The translations under genes were made by a program, and so were the position numbers. Positions 6,753-14,851 of a stretch of 19,592 bases of DNA are shown in pieces. Under the pieces are notes generated by a model. It did not search any database, had not been told where the DNA came from, and saw only the letters and a list, made by a program, of their open reading frames with translations. Each line of letters starts with the position of its first letter. Position 1 is the stretch's first letter. This DNA is from ZC4RG30 sp964632365. Its GTDB lineage: Bacteria; Pseudomonadota; Gammaproteobacteria; Steroidobacterales; Steroidobacteraceae. The stretch covers positions 1 to 19,592 of the forward strand of contig CAZWDR010000051.1 of the NCBI GenBank assembly GCA_964632365.1, written 5' to 3'.

Positions 6753-9230
6753 ATGTTCCGGGGAAAAGCTCACAGGCTTGCAGGCTTCGCTGCGGTCGCA
6801 GCGTGGCTATGCGGCATGCCCGCACTCGGCGCGGCGCCCGGCGCCACCACCGACGAGTCGCATGCGCGCTGGACCGTAATCGAGCAGTACTGCTACGACT
6901 GCCACAACACCACCGACTGGGCGGGCGGCACGGCGTTCGACGTCATGTCGTTCGACACGCTGGCCGACGAGGCCGATGTCTGGGAGACCACCGTCCGCAA
7001 GCTGCGTGCCGGCTTCATGCCGCCGCCCGGCACGCCCGAGCGCCCTGACCAGGGCACCATCGACGGACTGATCGACTTCCTCGAAACCCGCCTCGATGAT
7101 GCCCAGGCCGCACCGGCGCCCGGCCGCGTGCCGCTGCGCCGCCTGAACCAGCGCGAGTACGCCAATGCCATCCGCGACCTGCTGGCGTTCGAGCCGGATG
7201 TGGCCGCCCTGCTGCCCGCGGACCTGCGCAAGGAAGGCTTCGACAACGACGCGGCGCACCTGCAGGTGTCGCCGTCCTATCTGGACCAGTACCTCGCCGC
7301 CGCGCGCAACGTGGCGCAGCAGGCGCTGGGCAATCCCGACGCGAAGCCCATCAGCACCACCTACGGGCAGCTTGCGGACATGGTGATCCAGCTGGCCGCC
7401 GAGGGCCTCGACGGCACCGGCTCGCAGCTGATCCATCGCGAGGGCATGCCGTTCGGCACGCGGGGCGGCATCAGCTTCGTGCACGACTTTCCCGCCGCGG
7501 GCGAATATTCGCTGACCATCGGCGATCTGGCCTCGGGGCGGCAGATCCCGCGCATGGAGTTCGAGAACACCGTGGTCGCGCTGCTCGACGGCAAGGAGTT
7601 CTACCGCACCGTGGTGGGCGGCGAGCGCGACCAGAAGGCCATCGACCAGACGCAGGAACGCGCGGTCGATGCGATCAATGCGCGGCTGCGCGACATCCGC
7701 TTCCATGCGCCGGCCGGCCAGCACACCATCGCGGTCACGTTCCTGAAGCGCGCGAACATCGAGAGCGAGGAGCGCTTCCCGTCGACGCCGCCGGAGGGCG
7801 GCGAGGTGCGCCAGGCATTCCTGAGCGCGATGCAGGTGCGCGGGCCGCTGAAGGTGCAGGGCGAGCAGGATTCCCCGTCGCGGCAGAAGATCTTCAGCTG
7901 CCATCCAGACAGCGGTGCCGATGAGGCAGCCTGTGCGCGGCAGATCATCGGCAACCTGGCGCAGCGCGCGTTCCGCCGCCCGGTCGAGGCGCAGCAGCTG
8001 CAACCGCTGCTGGCGTTCTATGAGAACGGCCGTCGCGACGGCGGCTTCGAATCCGGCATCCGCGAGGCGCTCACGGCAATCCTCGCGAGCCCGTATTTCC
8101 TCTATCGCGTCGAGGGCGGCAGCAGCGAGGGCGGCGCCTATACGCTGAACGATGTCGAACTCGCGTCGCGGCTGTCGTTCTTCCTGTGGGGCAGCATCCC
8201 GGACGACGCGCTGCTGCAGGCGGCGATCCGCGGCGAGCTGCAGCGCCCCGAAGTGCTCGATGCGCAGGTGCGGCGCATGCTGGCGGACGACAAGGCGCGC
8301 TCGCTGGTGCGCGACTTCGGCTTCCAGTGGCTGGGAATGGCGAAGCTCGACGAGATCGCGCCCGACACGCGCCTGTTCGCGAACGCCAGCCGCATGCTCG
8401 ATGCGCGGCCGTTCATGCGCCGCGAGCTGGAGCTGTTCCTGGACAGCGTGCTGCGCAGCGACCAGCCGGTGACCGCGCTGCTGTCGGCCGACTACACCTT
8501 CCTGAACGAGCCGCTGGCGCAGCTCTATGGCATCACCACGGTGAAGGGCGGGCAGTTCCGCCGCGTGCAGCTCGAAGACACGCGCCGGCATGGTCTGCTC
8601 GGCAAGGGCGCGGTGCTGATGGTGACGGCGTATCCGAACCGCACCGCGCCGGTGCTGCGCGGTGCGTGGATCCTCGAGCGCATCCTCGGCACGCCGGCCT
8701 CGCAGCCGCCGCCGAACGTGGGCGATCTCGAGGATGGGGCCCGCACCACCCCCGCGACGCTGCGCGAGCGCTTCGAGCAGCACAGCAAGAACCCGGCGTG
8801 CTTCTCGTGCCACGGGGTGATGGATCCGCTGGGCTTCGCGCTGGAGAACTTCGACACCGTGGGCCAGCTGCGCACGCGCGATCCGGACACCGGCGGCGAG
8901 GTGGATTCGGCCGGCGTGCTGCCGGATGGCACACGGATCTTCGGGCCCGACACGCTGCGCGAGGCGCTGCTGGATCGCTCCGGCCAGTTCGTGCAGGCGC
9001 TTACCGAGCAGCTGATGAGCTATGCGCTCGGCCGGCACATCGACCATCGCGACATGCCGGTGGTGCGCCAGATCGCGCGCAATGCCGCGAAGGATGATTA
9101 CCGCTTTGCGTCGCTGGTGAGCCAGATCGTGGCCAGCGACGCATTCCGCCGCCGCGAGGCGGCGCGGCCTGCCGCGACCACCGTGGCGGGCACCGCCCAT
9201 GGGGCACCCGGATTGCCAGGAGGAAACTGA
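6753..9230 (+). CDS. Exported DUF1592-family protein with two CxxCH motifs
   Basis: The 825-residue product begins with a signal peptide (about residues 1-27). A cytochrome-c-like segment follows, with CYDCH at 47-51 and GFMPPPG near residue 87, where M89 could be the distal heme ligand. Then come DUF1587 (VPLRRLNQREYANAIRDLL, about 127-190), a beta-rich segment (about 225-370), DUF1595 (about 393-455), DUF1592 (about 463-595), DUF1588 (about 605-720) with a second CxxCH (683-687) inside CFSCHGVMDPLGFALENFD, and DUF1585 (about 730-805). This domain order is known from planctomycetes, myxobacteria and some Proteobacteria and has no established function. I chose ATG 6753 because the signal peptide starts there. 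The next gene begins three bases after the stop, so expression is coupled. Confidence 0.9.
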   Translation: MFRGKAHRLAGFAAVAAWLCGMPALGAAPGATTDESHARWTVIEQYCYDCHNTTDWAGGTAFDVMSFDTLADEADVWETTVRKLRAGFMPPPGTPERPDQGTIDGLIDFLETRLDDAQAAPAPGRVPLRRLNQREYANAIRDLLAFEPDVAALLPADLRKEGFDNDAAHLQVSPSYLDQYLAAARNVAQQALGNPDAKPISTTYGQLADMVIQLAAEGLDGTGSQLIHREGMPFGTRGGISFVHDFPAAGEYSLTIGDLASGRQIPRMEFENTVVALLDGKEFYRTVVGGERDQKAIDQTQERAVDAINARLRDIRFHAPAGQHTIAVTFLKRANIESEERFPSTPPEGGEVRQAFLSAMQVRGPLKVQGEQDSPSRQKIFSCHPDSGADEAACARQIIGNLAQRAFRRPVEAQQLQPLLAFYENGRRDGGFESGIREALTAILASPYFLYRVEGGSSEGGAYTLNDVELASRLSFFLWGSIPDDALLQAAIRGELQRPEVLDAQVRRMLADDKARSLVRDFGFQWLGMAKLDEIAPDTRLFANASRMLDARPFMRRELELFLDSVLRSDQPVTALLSADYTFLNEPLAQLYGITTVKGGQFRRVQLEDTRRHGLLGKGAVLMVTAYPNRTAPVLRGAWILERILGTPASQPPPNVGDLEDGARTTPATLRERFEQHSKNPACFSCHGVMDPLGFALENFDTVGQLRTRDPDTGGEVDSAGVLPDGTRIFGPDTLREALLDRSGQFVQALTEQLMSYALGRHIDHRDMPVVRQIARNAAKDDYRFASLVSQIVASDAFRRREAARPAATTVAGTAHGAPGLPGGN

Positions 9231-9233
9231 CGC

Positions 9234-10514
9234 ATGTTTCTGACGAAGAAGCACCTGTCGCGCCGCGCGGTGCTGCGCGGCGCCGGCGCGACGATCGCGC
9301 TGCCGCTGCTCGATGCGATGATCCCGGCCGGCACCGCGCTGGCGAACACCGCAGCGGCGCCGAAGACGCGCCTGGGGTTCGTGTATTTCCCGCATGGCGC
9401 GGTGGAGAAGTTCTGGCGCCCGGCCGATGTGGGCACGGGCTTCACCTTCAGCCACATCCTGAAGCCGCTGGAGCCGATGCGCGAATCCATCACCGTGGTG
9501 ACCGGCCTGCGCAACAAGGGCGCGGAGAACGCCGGCGGCCCGCATTCCACCACCGAGCTGTCGTGGCTGTCGTGCGTGGGCCGGCCCGGGCGCACTGGCA
9601 CCCATGGCGTGTCGGTGGACCAGATCGCGGTGAACCACATCGGCCAGGGCACGCCGCTGCCATCGATGGAAAGCTGCACCGAACCGGGCGGCTACACGTC
9701 GCTGTCCTATCGCACGCCCACGCAGCAGATGGAGATGGAGAGCAACCCGCGCAAGGTGTTCTTCAAGCTGTTCGGTGAGGGGGACAGCGAGGCCGAGCGC
9801 GCGCGCATCCTCAGCACCACCGGCAGCCTGCTCGACTATGTGCGCGATGCCACGGCAATGCTGAACCGCGAGCTGGACGCGGGCGATCGCGCCATCGTCA
9901 GCGACTACCTGGAATCAGTGCGCGAGATCGAGCGGCGCGTGCAGAAGCTGAAGTCCAGCGACGAGGCCGACCTCGACCTGCCCGACGCGCCGCTGGGCGC
10001 GCCGGATGATTTCACCGAGCTGCTCGATGTGCAGCTGGAGCTGATCGCGCTGGCCTGGCAGAGCAACAAGACCCGCATCGCCACCTTCCGCATGGCCAAC
10101 GAAGTGTCGATGCGCGTCTACAACTGGCTCGACGTCAGCGAGGCCTTCCACCCGCTGTCGCATCATGGCGAGGATCCGGAGAAGATCGAGCGGCTGCTGC
10201 GCGTGCAGGTGTATCACACCGAGCGCATGGCGAAGTTCGCCAAGCGCCTGCAGGGCATCCAGGACGGTGAGCGCAACCTGCTCGACAACGCCGCGATCCT
10301 GTTCGGCAGCAACATGGCGAACAGTGACCTGCACGATGCGGACCCGGTGCCGTCGGTCATCATCGGCCGCGCCGGTGGCACCATCAAGGGCAATCAGCAC
10401 CTGCACTATGCAAAGGACACGCCGCACGCGAACCTGCTCGTGACGCTGCTGCAGCGCGTGGGCGTGCCACTCGACAAGCTTGCCGACAGCACCGGCGCGT
10501 TCACGGAGGTCTGA
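9234..10514 (+). CDS. Tat-exported DUF1552 protein
   Basis: The 426-residue product starts with a twin-arginine signal (HLSRRAVLRGAG followed by a hydrophobic stretch to about residue 35), so it should be exported folded, possibly with a cofactor. The body matches DUF1552 (RLGFVYFPHGAVEKFW, HSTTELSWLS, GVSVDQIAVNHIG and a C-terminal GRAGGTIKGNQHLHY block). DUF1552 has no assigned activity. It is commonly found beside DUF1592-type genes, and a distant relation to the sulfatase/phosphatase-like DUF1501 proteins has been discussed; I treat that as unproven here. A strong AGGAGG (9218-9223) inside the end of the upstream gene serves the ATG at 9234. The stop TGA overlaps the next ATG (TGATG). Confidence 0.9.
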   Translation: MFLTKKHLSRRAVLRGAGATIALPLLDAMIPAGTALANTAAAPKTRLGFVYFPHGAVEKFWRPADVGTGFTFSHILKPLEPMRESITVVTGLRNKGAENAGGPHSTTELSWLSCVGRPGRTGTHGVSVDQIAVNHIGQGTPLPSMESCTEPGGYTSLSYRTPTQQMEMESNPRKVFFKLFGEGDSEAERARILSTTGSLLDYVRDATAMLNRELDAGDRAIVSDYLESVREIERRVQKLKSSDEADLDLPDAPLGAPDDFTELLDVQLELIALAWQSNKTRIATFRMANEVSMRVYNWLDVSEAFHPLSHHGEDPEKIERLLRVQVYHTERMAKFAKRLQGIQDGERNLLDNAAILFGSNMANSDLHDADPVPSVIIGRAGGTIKGNQHLHYAKDTPHANLLVTLLQRVGVPLDKLADSTGAFTEV

Positions 10515-12054
10515 TGCGCGTGTGCNNNNNNNNNNNNNNNNNNNNNNNNNNNNNNNNNNNNNNNNNNNNNNNNNNNNNNNNNNNNNNNNNNNNNNNNNNN
10601 NNNNNNNNNNNNNNNNNNNNNNNNNGGCGGACACCGGCGCCGCCACGGCGCAAGGGCAGCCCGACGGCAGCACCCCGCTGCACTGGGCCGCCTATCGCAG
10701 CGAAGCGGCCGAAGTGAAGCGCCTGCTGAAGTCCGGCGCCGACGTGCATGCGAAGACCGCCTATGGCGTCACGCCGATGGAACTCGCCGCCGAGACCGGC
10801 AATGCCGAGGTCATCCGGCTGCTGCTCGACGCCGGCGCCGATGCGCAATCGCCGAGCGCCGAGGGCCAGACCGCGCTGATGAGCGTCGCGCGCACCGGCA
10901 ATGTCGAGGCCGCGAAGCGGCTCGTGCGCGCCGGTGCCGACGTGAATGCCGCCGAGACCTTCGGTGGGCAGACCGCGCTGATGTGGGCGGCGGCGCGACG
11001 GCATCCGGCGATGGTGGCGTTCCTCGCCGCGAAGGGCGCGGACGTGAACGCGCGCGCCATCGTGCGCAACTTCGAGCGCCACATCACCGTCGAGCAGCGC
11101 TACAAGAACACGCACACCGGCGGCCTGACGCCGCTGCTCTATGCCGTGCGCGAGAATTGCCTGGACTGCGCGAAGGCGCTGCTGGAACACGGCGCGGACC
11201 TGCACCTGCCCGACCCGGACGGCATCGCGCCGCTGACGCTGGCGATGATGAACAAGAACTGGGACATCGCGAAGTTCCTCGTCGAGGCCGGCGCGGACGT
11301 GAACCAGTGGGACATCTACGGGCAGGCGCCGCTGCATGTGGCCATCGAGGGCGCCTATGTCTCGCCGGGCGGCGTGACGAACCCCGGCTCGGACGGCACG
11401 CCGAACGCGAGCACCGGCCAGGAGCTGGTGCGCATGCTGGTGGAGCGCGGCGCGGACCCGAACCAGCAGATGTTCTTCCGCGCGCCGCGCGAGGCGGGGC
11501 AGGTGTCCGCCAGCCAGCGCGGCACCACGCCGTTCCACCGCGCCTGCGCATCGAATGATGTCGAGCTGATCCGGTACCTGCTCGCGCATGGCGCGGACAT
11601 CACGCTGCACACGCCGGCGCAGCAGTCGCCGATGATGCTGTCGGTCGAGGGGCGCGGCAGCGAGGACGCCATCATCGCCGCGCTGCATGTGCTGCGCGAA
11701 GCCGGCGCGGACCCCAACGCCGTGCACAAGGTGATGTACATCACCCGCGAGCGGGGCGGCACCGCATTGCACTTCGCGACGCAGAAGGGCGCGAAGAAGG
11801 TCATCAGCGCGCTGGTCGAGCTCGGCGCCGATCCGGATGTGAAGGACGAGGACGGCCTCACCGCACTGGACTATGCGATGTCGCGCGGCTGGCTGCCGTT
11901 CCTGACCACGCGCCCGCCACCGCGGGATGACCTCGCGCGCCATCTGCGCGCGCTCGGCGCCACCGTCGAGCTCGACAAGGTGCCGGACTGGCCCGGCGAG
12001 TTCCCGCCCATCGGTCCGCCGCGCAACCACGAATCGGAGATCTGGCCGCTGTGA
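10514..12054 (+). CDS. Ankyrin-repeat protein, interrupted by an assembly gap
   Basis: From 10626 the frame is open to the TGA at 12052-12054 and encodes about ten ankyrin repeats of the form DGxTPLHxAAxxGxxxxVxxLLxxGADVN. The third from the end is irregular, and repeat 7 holds an insertion. A non-ankyrin C-terminus follows (DWPGEFPPIGPPRNHESEIWPL). The gene most likely starts at ATG 10514, or at GTG 10520 in the same frame, served by GGAGGT at 10505-10510; both lie before the 100-N gap. The 10514 frame and the ankyrin frame differ as written, which is expected if the gap length is a placeholder. The missing part probably holds a signal peptide and the start of a first repeat. Ankyrin arrays bind proteins, so a scaffold role for its operon partners is plausible but not shown. 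Confidence 0.82.
10526..10625. other. Assembly gap of 100 N
   Basis: Exactly 100 undetermined bases is the usual placeholder for a gap of unknown size. It removes the N-terminus of the ankyrin protein. Confidence 0.98.
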
Positions 12055-12974
12055 AGTCGCGCAGGCAGTTCATCGGCGCCAGCGCCCGGCTGGCCATCGC
12101 CGCATCCCTGGGCGCGCTGTCGCCCGCGGCGCTGGCGGCCAGACCGAAGGCAGCACGACTTGCCACGACCGACCTCGGCCACGGCTTCACGCTGATCGCC
12201 GGTGCCGGCTGCAATGTGGTCGCGCTGAAGGGTCCGCAGGGCGCACTGATGGTGGACGGCGGCCTCGCCGCGCATTCGAAGGCGCTGCTGGCAGCGGTGG
12301 ACAAGGCCACCTCGAGCCGCCGCGTCGCCACGCTGCTGAACACGCACTGGCATCCGGCCCAGACCGGGTCCAACGAGGCGGTCGGCAGGGACGGCGGGCA
12401 GATCATCGCGCACGAGGTGACGGGCAAGTACCTGGCGCGCGCCGTGTCGTCGGTGGATTACGAAGGTCTGTACGGCCCGCTGGCGAAGAGCGGACTGCCC
12501 ACGCAGACGACGCGCGAACGCGGCGAGCTGACCTTCGCCGGCCAGCCAGTGGTCTACGGCTATCTGCCCGCGGCGCACACCAACGGCGACCTGTACATCC
12601 ATTTCCCGCGGGCGAACCTGCTGGTCGCCGGCGGCCCCGTCGCCTCCGAGAGCTGGCCGATGCTCGACCATCGCAACGGCGCGTGGCTGGGCGGCCTCGT
12701 GCGCGCCCACGAGACCCTCGCCGCGCTGGTGCAGCCGGACACCCGCGTGATCCCCGCGCACGGCCGGCCGCTGACCGGCGCCGAGCTCAAGGATCACCAC
12801 CGCCTGTACGCGGAGTTCCACGAGCGGATGGTGGTGTTCCAGAACCGGGGCTACGACTCCGGCGACTGCATCGCGCAGCAGCCGCTGCAGCAGCACGAGG
12901 CACAGTTCGGCGAGGCGTCGGAGTTCATCCGCGGCGCATTCCGGAGCCTGAATCTGGCGTACTCGCCGGACTGA
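12051..12974 (+). CDS. Tat-exported metallo-beta-lactamase-fold protein with altered metal site
   Basis: The 307-residue product starts with a twin-arginine signal (SRRQFIGAS, then a hydrophobic stretch to about residue 30). The MBL fold is recognisable from GPQGALMVDGG, LLNTHWHPAQTGSN, AAHTNGDLYIHFPRANLLVAGG and VIPAHGRP. H99, H101, H176 and H237 align with usual metal ligands. The Asp-His of the HxHxDH motif is replaced by A103-Q104, and the bridging Asp expected near residue 195 is Gly. The enzyme may bind one metal, use other ligands or be non-catalytic. Its GTG start overlaps the ankyrin stop (GTGA), and GGAG lies 11 bases upstream, so it is the fourth gene of the operon. Substrate unknown. 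Confidence 0.85.
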   Translation: MKSRRQFIGASARLAIAASLGALSPAALAARPKAARLATTDLGHGFTLIAGAGCNVVALKGPQGALMVDGGLAAHSKALLAAVDKATSSRRVATLLNTHWHPAQTGSNEAVGRDGGQIIAHEVTGKYLARAVSSVDYEGLYGPLAKSGLPTQTTRERGELTFAGQPVVYGYLPAAHTNGDLYIHFPRANLLVAGGPVASESWPMLDHRNGAWLGGLVRAHETLAALVQPDTRVIPAHGRPLTGAELKDHHRLYAEFHERMVVFQNRGYDSGDCIAQQPLQQHEAQFGEASEFIRGAFRSLNLAYSPD

Positions 12975-13026
12975 GCGGGCCGCGGCCCGGGGCGCGGCAC
13001 CCGGCGCCGGTGAGCGCCGCTCCTGG

Positions 13027-13189
13027 CTGTGCTGATGGCTTGGGCGGCCATCAGCGCCGCTCCCTCCCTGTGCTGATGGCCGGCGCGGCCATCAAAGCCG
13101 CGCCGTCGCTGTGCTGATGGCTTGGGCGGCCATCAAGCCGCGCCGTCGCTGTGCTGATGGCTCGGGCGGCGATCAAAGCCGCGCCGTCC
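13027..13189. repeat. Four tandem 40-41 bp hairpin-forming repeats
   Basis: Copies start at 13027, 13068, 13109 and 13149. Each begins CTGTGCTGATGGC, continues with a GC-rich centre and GCCATCA (GCGATCA in copy 4), and ends with a GCCGC-rich stretch. GCTGATGGC pairs with GCCATCAGC perfectly in copy 1 and slightly less well in the others, so each copy can fold as a hairpin. The tail of a further copy is visible just before (about 13010-13026). They lie directly after the operon end and before the tetR promoter. They resemble REP-type intergenic palindromes, but I cannot assign a known family. Confidence 0.85.
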
Positions 13190-13255
13190 ATCCATCCATG
13201 CCTCGCCCTGTTGAGCTCGTGGCCGAAGCCCTGCCGGGCGCGATTTTCCCTGCCC

Positions 13256-13283
13256 TTGACACATACCAACCGGTCGGTATGCT
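13256..13283 (+). promoter_or_regulatory. Sigma-70 type promoter of the tetR-VOC operon
   Basis: TTGACA (13256-13261) is a perfect -35. TATGCT (13278-13283) follows after 16 bases as -10. Transcription would start at about 13289-13291, which is the GTG start codon of the regulator gene. Confidence 0.7.
13263..13280. promoter_or_regulatory. Palindromic operator for the TetR regulator
   Basis: ATACCAACCGGTCGGTAT is an 18-bp palindrome with one mismatched pair. It fills the promoter spacer and overlaps the -10. The ATACCNACCGGT form is common for TetR-family operators, so self-repression is likely. Confidence 0.72.
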
Positions 13284-13289
13284 CGCTCT

Positions 13290-13925
13290 GTGCTCGGACC
13301 ATTCGTCGACGGCTACTCGGGAAGCGGCTTCACCCGGCACGCACTGCTGGAGGCTGCGATCAAGCTTGTCCGGCAAAAGGGCTGGACCGCGACCACCGTT
13401 GCAGACATTTGCAGTACCGCCCGTGTAACAAAGGGCGCCTTTTTCCACCGGTTTGAATCAAAAGAGGCGCTGGGCGTCGCGGCGGCCGAGCGTTGGGGCC
13501 GGCTTACCTGGGATCTCTTCGCACTGGCGCCCTACCAGTTCCAGACCGAGGATCCCCTGGAGCGGCTGCTCGCGTATTGCGACTTCCGGGCCGAACTGGC
13601 GCGGGGCGAGCTGGCGGATATCACCTGCTTCGCCGGCACCGCCATCCAGGAAACGTACGCGACCTGCGAGCCGCTGCGCGCCGCCTGCGCCCAGACCATC
13701 GCCGACCACATCGAGCTGCTGGTCCCGCAAATCGAGGCGGCCATCGAGAGATACCCGCCCCGCGAGCCGGTGTCCGCCGAGGACCTCGCCACCTACACCC
13801 AGTGCGTGCTGCAGGGCGCATTCGTCCTCGCCAAGGCGAAGGGCAGCACCGAGCCGGTGCAGTCCGCGGTGCTGCACCTGAAACGCTATCTCACCCAGCT
13901 CTTTGGCCAACCACGGAAGGAATGA
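13290..13925 (+). CDS. TetR/AcrR-family transcriptional regulator
   Basis: The 211-residue product has a TetR-type helix-turn-helix at about residues 15-62 (HALLEAAIKLVRQKGWTATT, then the recognition segment TKGAFFHRFESKEALG). The C-terminal ligand-binding domain matches families described as TetR_C. It is expected to bind the palindrome at 13263-13280 and to release it on binding an unknown ligand. The start is GTG 13290. The promoter -10 ends seven bases before it and there is no Shine-Dalgarno site, so the message may be leaderless. No alternative in-frame start with a ribosome site is seen before the HTH. The VOC gene starts three bases after the stop and is the probable regulated target. 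Confidence 0.9.
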   Translation: MLGPFVDGYSGSGFTRHALLEAAIKLVRQKGWTATTVADICSTARVTKGAFFHRFESKEALGVAAAERWGRLTWDLFALAPYQFQTEDPLERLLAYCDFRAELARGELADITCFAGTAIQETYATCEPLRAACAQTIADHIELLVPQIEAAIERYPPREPVSAEDLATYTQCVLQGAFVLAKAKGSTEPVQSAVLHLKRYLTQLFGQPRKE

Positions 13926-13928
13926 CGC

Positions 13929-14726
13929 ATGTCCAACACGCCAGGCAGTTTCATCTGGTACGAACTGATGACCACGGACGCCGACGCTGCCGCCCGCTTC
14001 TATGGCGCGGTGGTCGGCTGGCAGATCGCCGACCGGCCGGATCCGCACACCCCGGGACGTGACTACCGGATGATCGGGCGCAGCGACGGCGGTGCGGCGG
14101 GCGGGCTGCTGCACCTGACGCCGGGCATGCAATCCGCCGGCGCGACCCCGGGCTGGCTGGGCTACCTGCAGGTGCCTGATGTGGAGGCTGCCACGCGCGC
14201 CATCGAGGCCGATGGCGGCCGTTCGCACATGCGCGTGTCGCTGCCGGTGGGCGACATCGCGATGGTCACCGACCCGATGGATACGCACTTCTATGTGATG
14301 CGCCCGGTGCCGCCGCCCGGCAGGCCCGATGCGAGCAGCGACGTGTTCAGTCCCATGAAGCCGCAGCACGTGGTGTGGAACGAACTGGTCTCGCCGCACC
14401 TGGCGCGCGCCAAGGCGTTCTATGGCAAGCACTTCGGCTTCGCGTTCAACGAAGTGATGCCGATGGGCGAGATGGGCGACTACTGCTTCTTCGACCATGG
14501 CGGCATGCGCCCGGGCGCGATCATGCAGCAGTCGCCGGACCTGCCGCTGTCCGGCTGGGTCTTCTACTTCGGCGTCCCCTCCATCACCCGGGCGCATCGG
14601 GCCATCGAGCACGGCGGCGGCAAGGTGCTGCTCGGCCCGCACGAGGTGCCCGGCGGCGACTGGGTGATCGTCGCCACCGATCCGCAGGGCGCCGCGTTCG
14701 GCGTCGCCGGGCCCAAGGGCGATTGA
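13929..14726 (+). CDS. Two-domain VOC-family (glyoxalase/extradiol-like) protein
   Basis: The 265-residue product holds two glyoxalase/bleomycin-resistance/dioxygenase (VOC) modules: about residues 5-128 (GSFIWYELMTTDADAAARFYGAVVGW) and about 140-263 (HVVWNELVSPHLARAKAFYGKHFGF). Tandem VOC proteins of this size include the mycobacterial Cfp30B type. The metal-ligand pattern is not clear enough to predict a reaction. GGAAGGA (13915-13921) inside the end of tetR gives a good ribosome site. Co-transcription with the self-regulated tetR gene suggests induction by a small compound, which the VOC protein may modify or bind. Confidence 0.9.
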   Translation: MSNTPGSFIWYELMTTDADAAARFYGAVVGWQIADRPDPHTPGRDYRMIGRSDGGAAGGLLHLTPGMQSAGATPGWLGYLQVPDVEAATRAIEADGGRSHMRVSLPVGDIAMVTDPMDTHFYVMRPVPPPGRPDASSDVFSPMKPQHVVWNELVSPHLARAKAFYGKHFGFAFNEVMPMGEMGDYCFFDHGGMRPGAIMQQSPDLPLSGWVFYFGVPSITRAHRAIEHGGGKVLLGPHEVPGGDWVIVATDPQGAAFGVAGPKGD

Positions 14727-14851
14727 GCATCCCGCGCCGCGCGGTGAGGCGCGGCGACAACCACGCCAGCCGGTGCCTACAGCGGGAACCGGCAGGCGTC
14801 GCTTTCGATCGCGACACTATGCGCGCAGGGTGGGGCTGCGAGGTGTCCACG

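Noticed and set aside
6807..9638. 943-codon open frame on the minus strand
   Set aside because: It lies opposite the DUF1592 and DUF1552 genes, is His/Arg/Ala-rich without domains, and arises from their strong G/C third-position bias.
13027..13189. CRISPR array
   Set aside because: The repeats are directly joined with no unique spacers and no cas genes are nearby.
13051..13456. Small frames over the tandem repeats (MLMAWAAIK-type peptides)
   Set aside because: Produced by the repeat units and the tetR start in other frames; no ribosome site.
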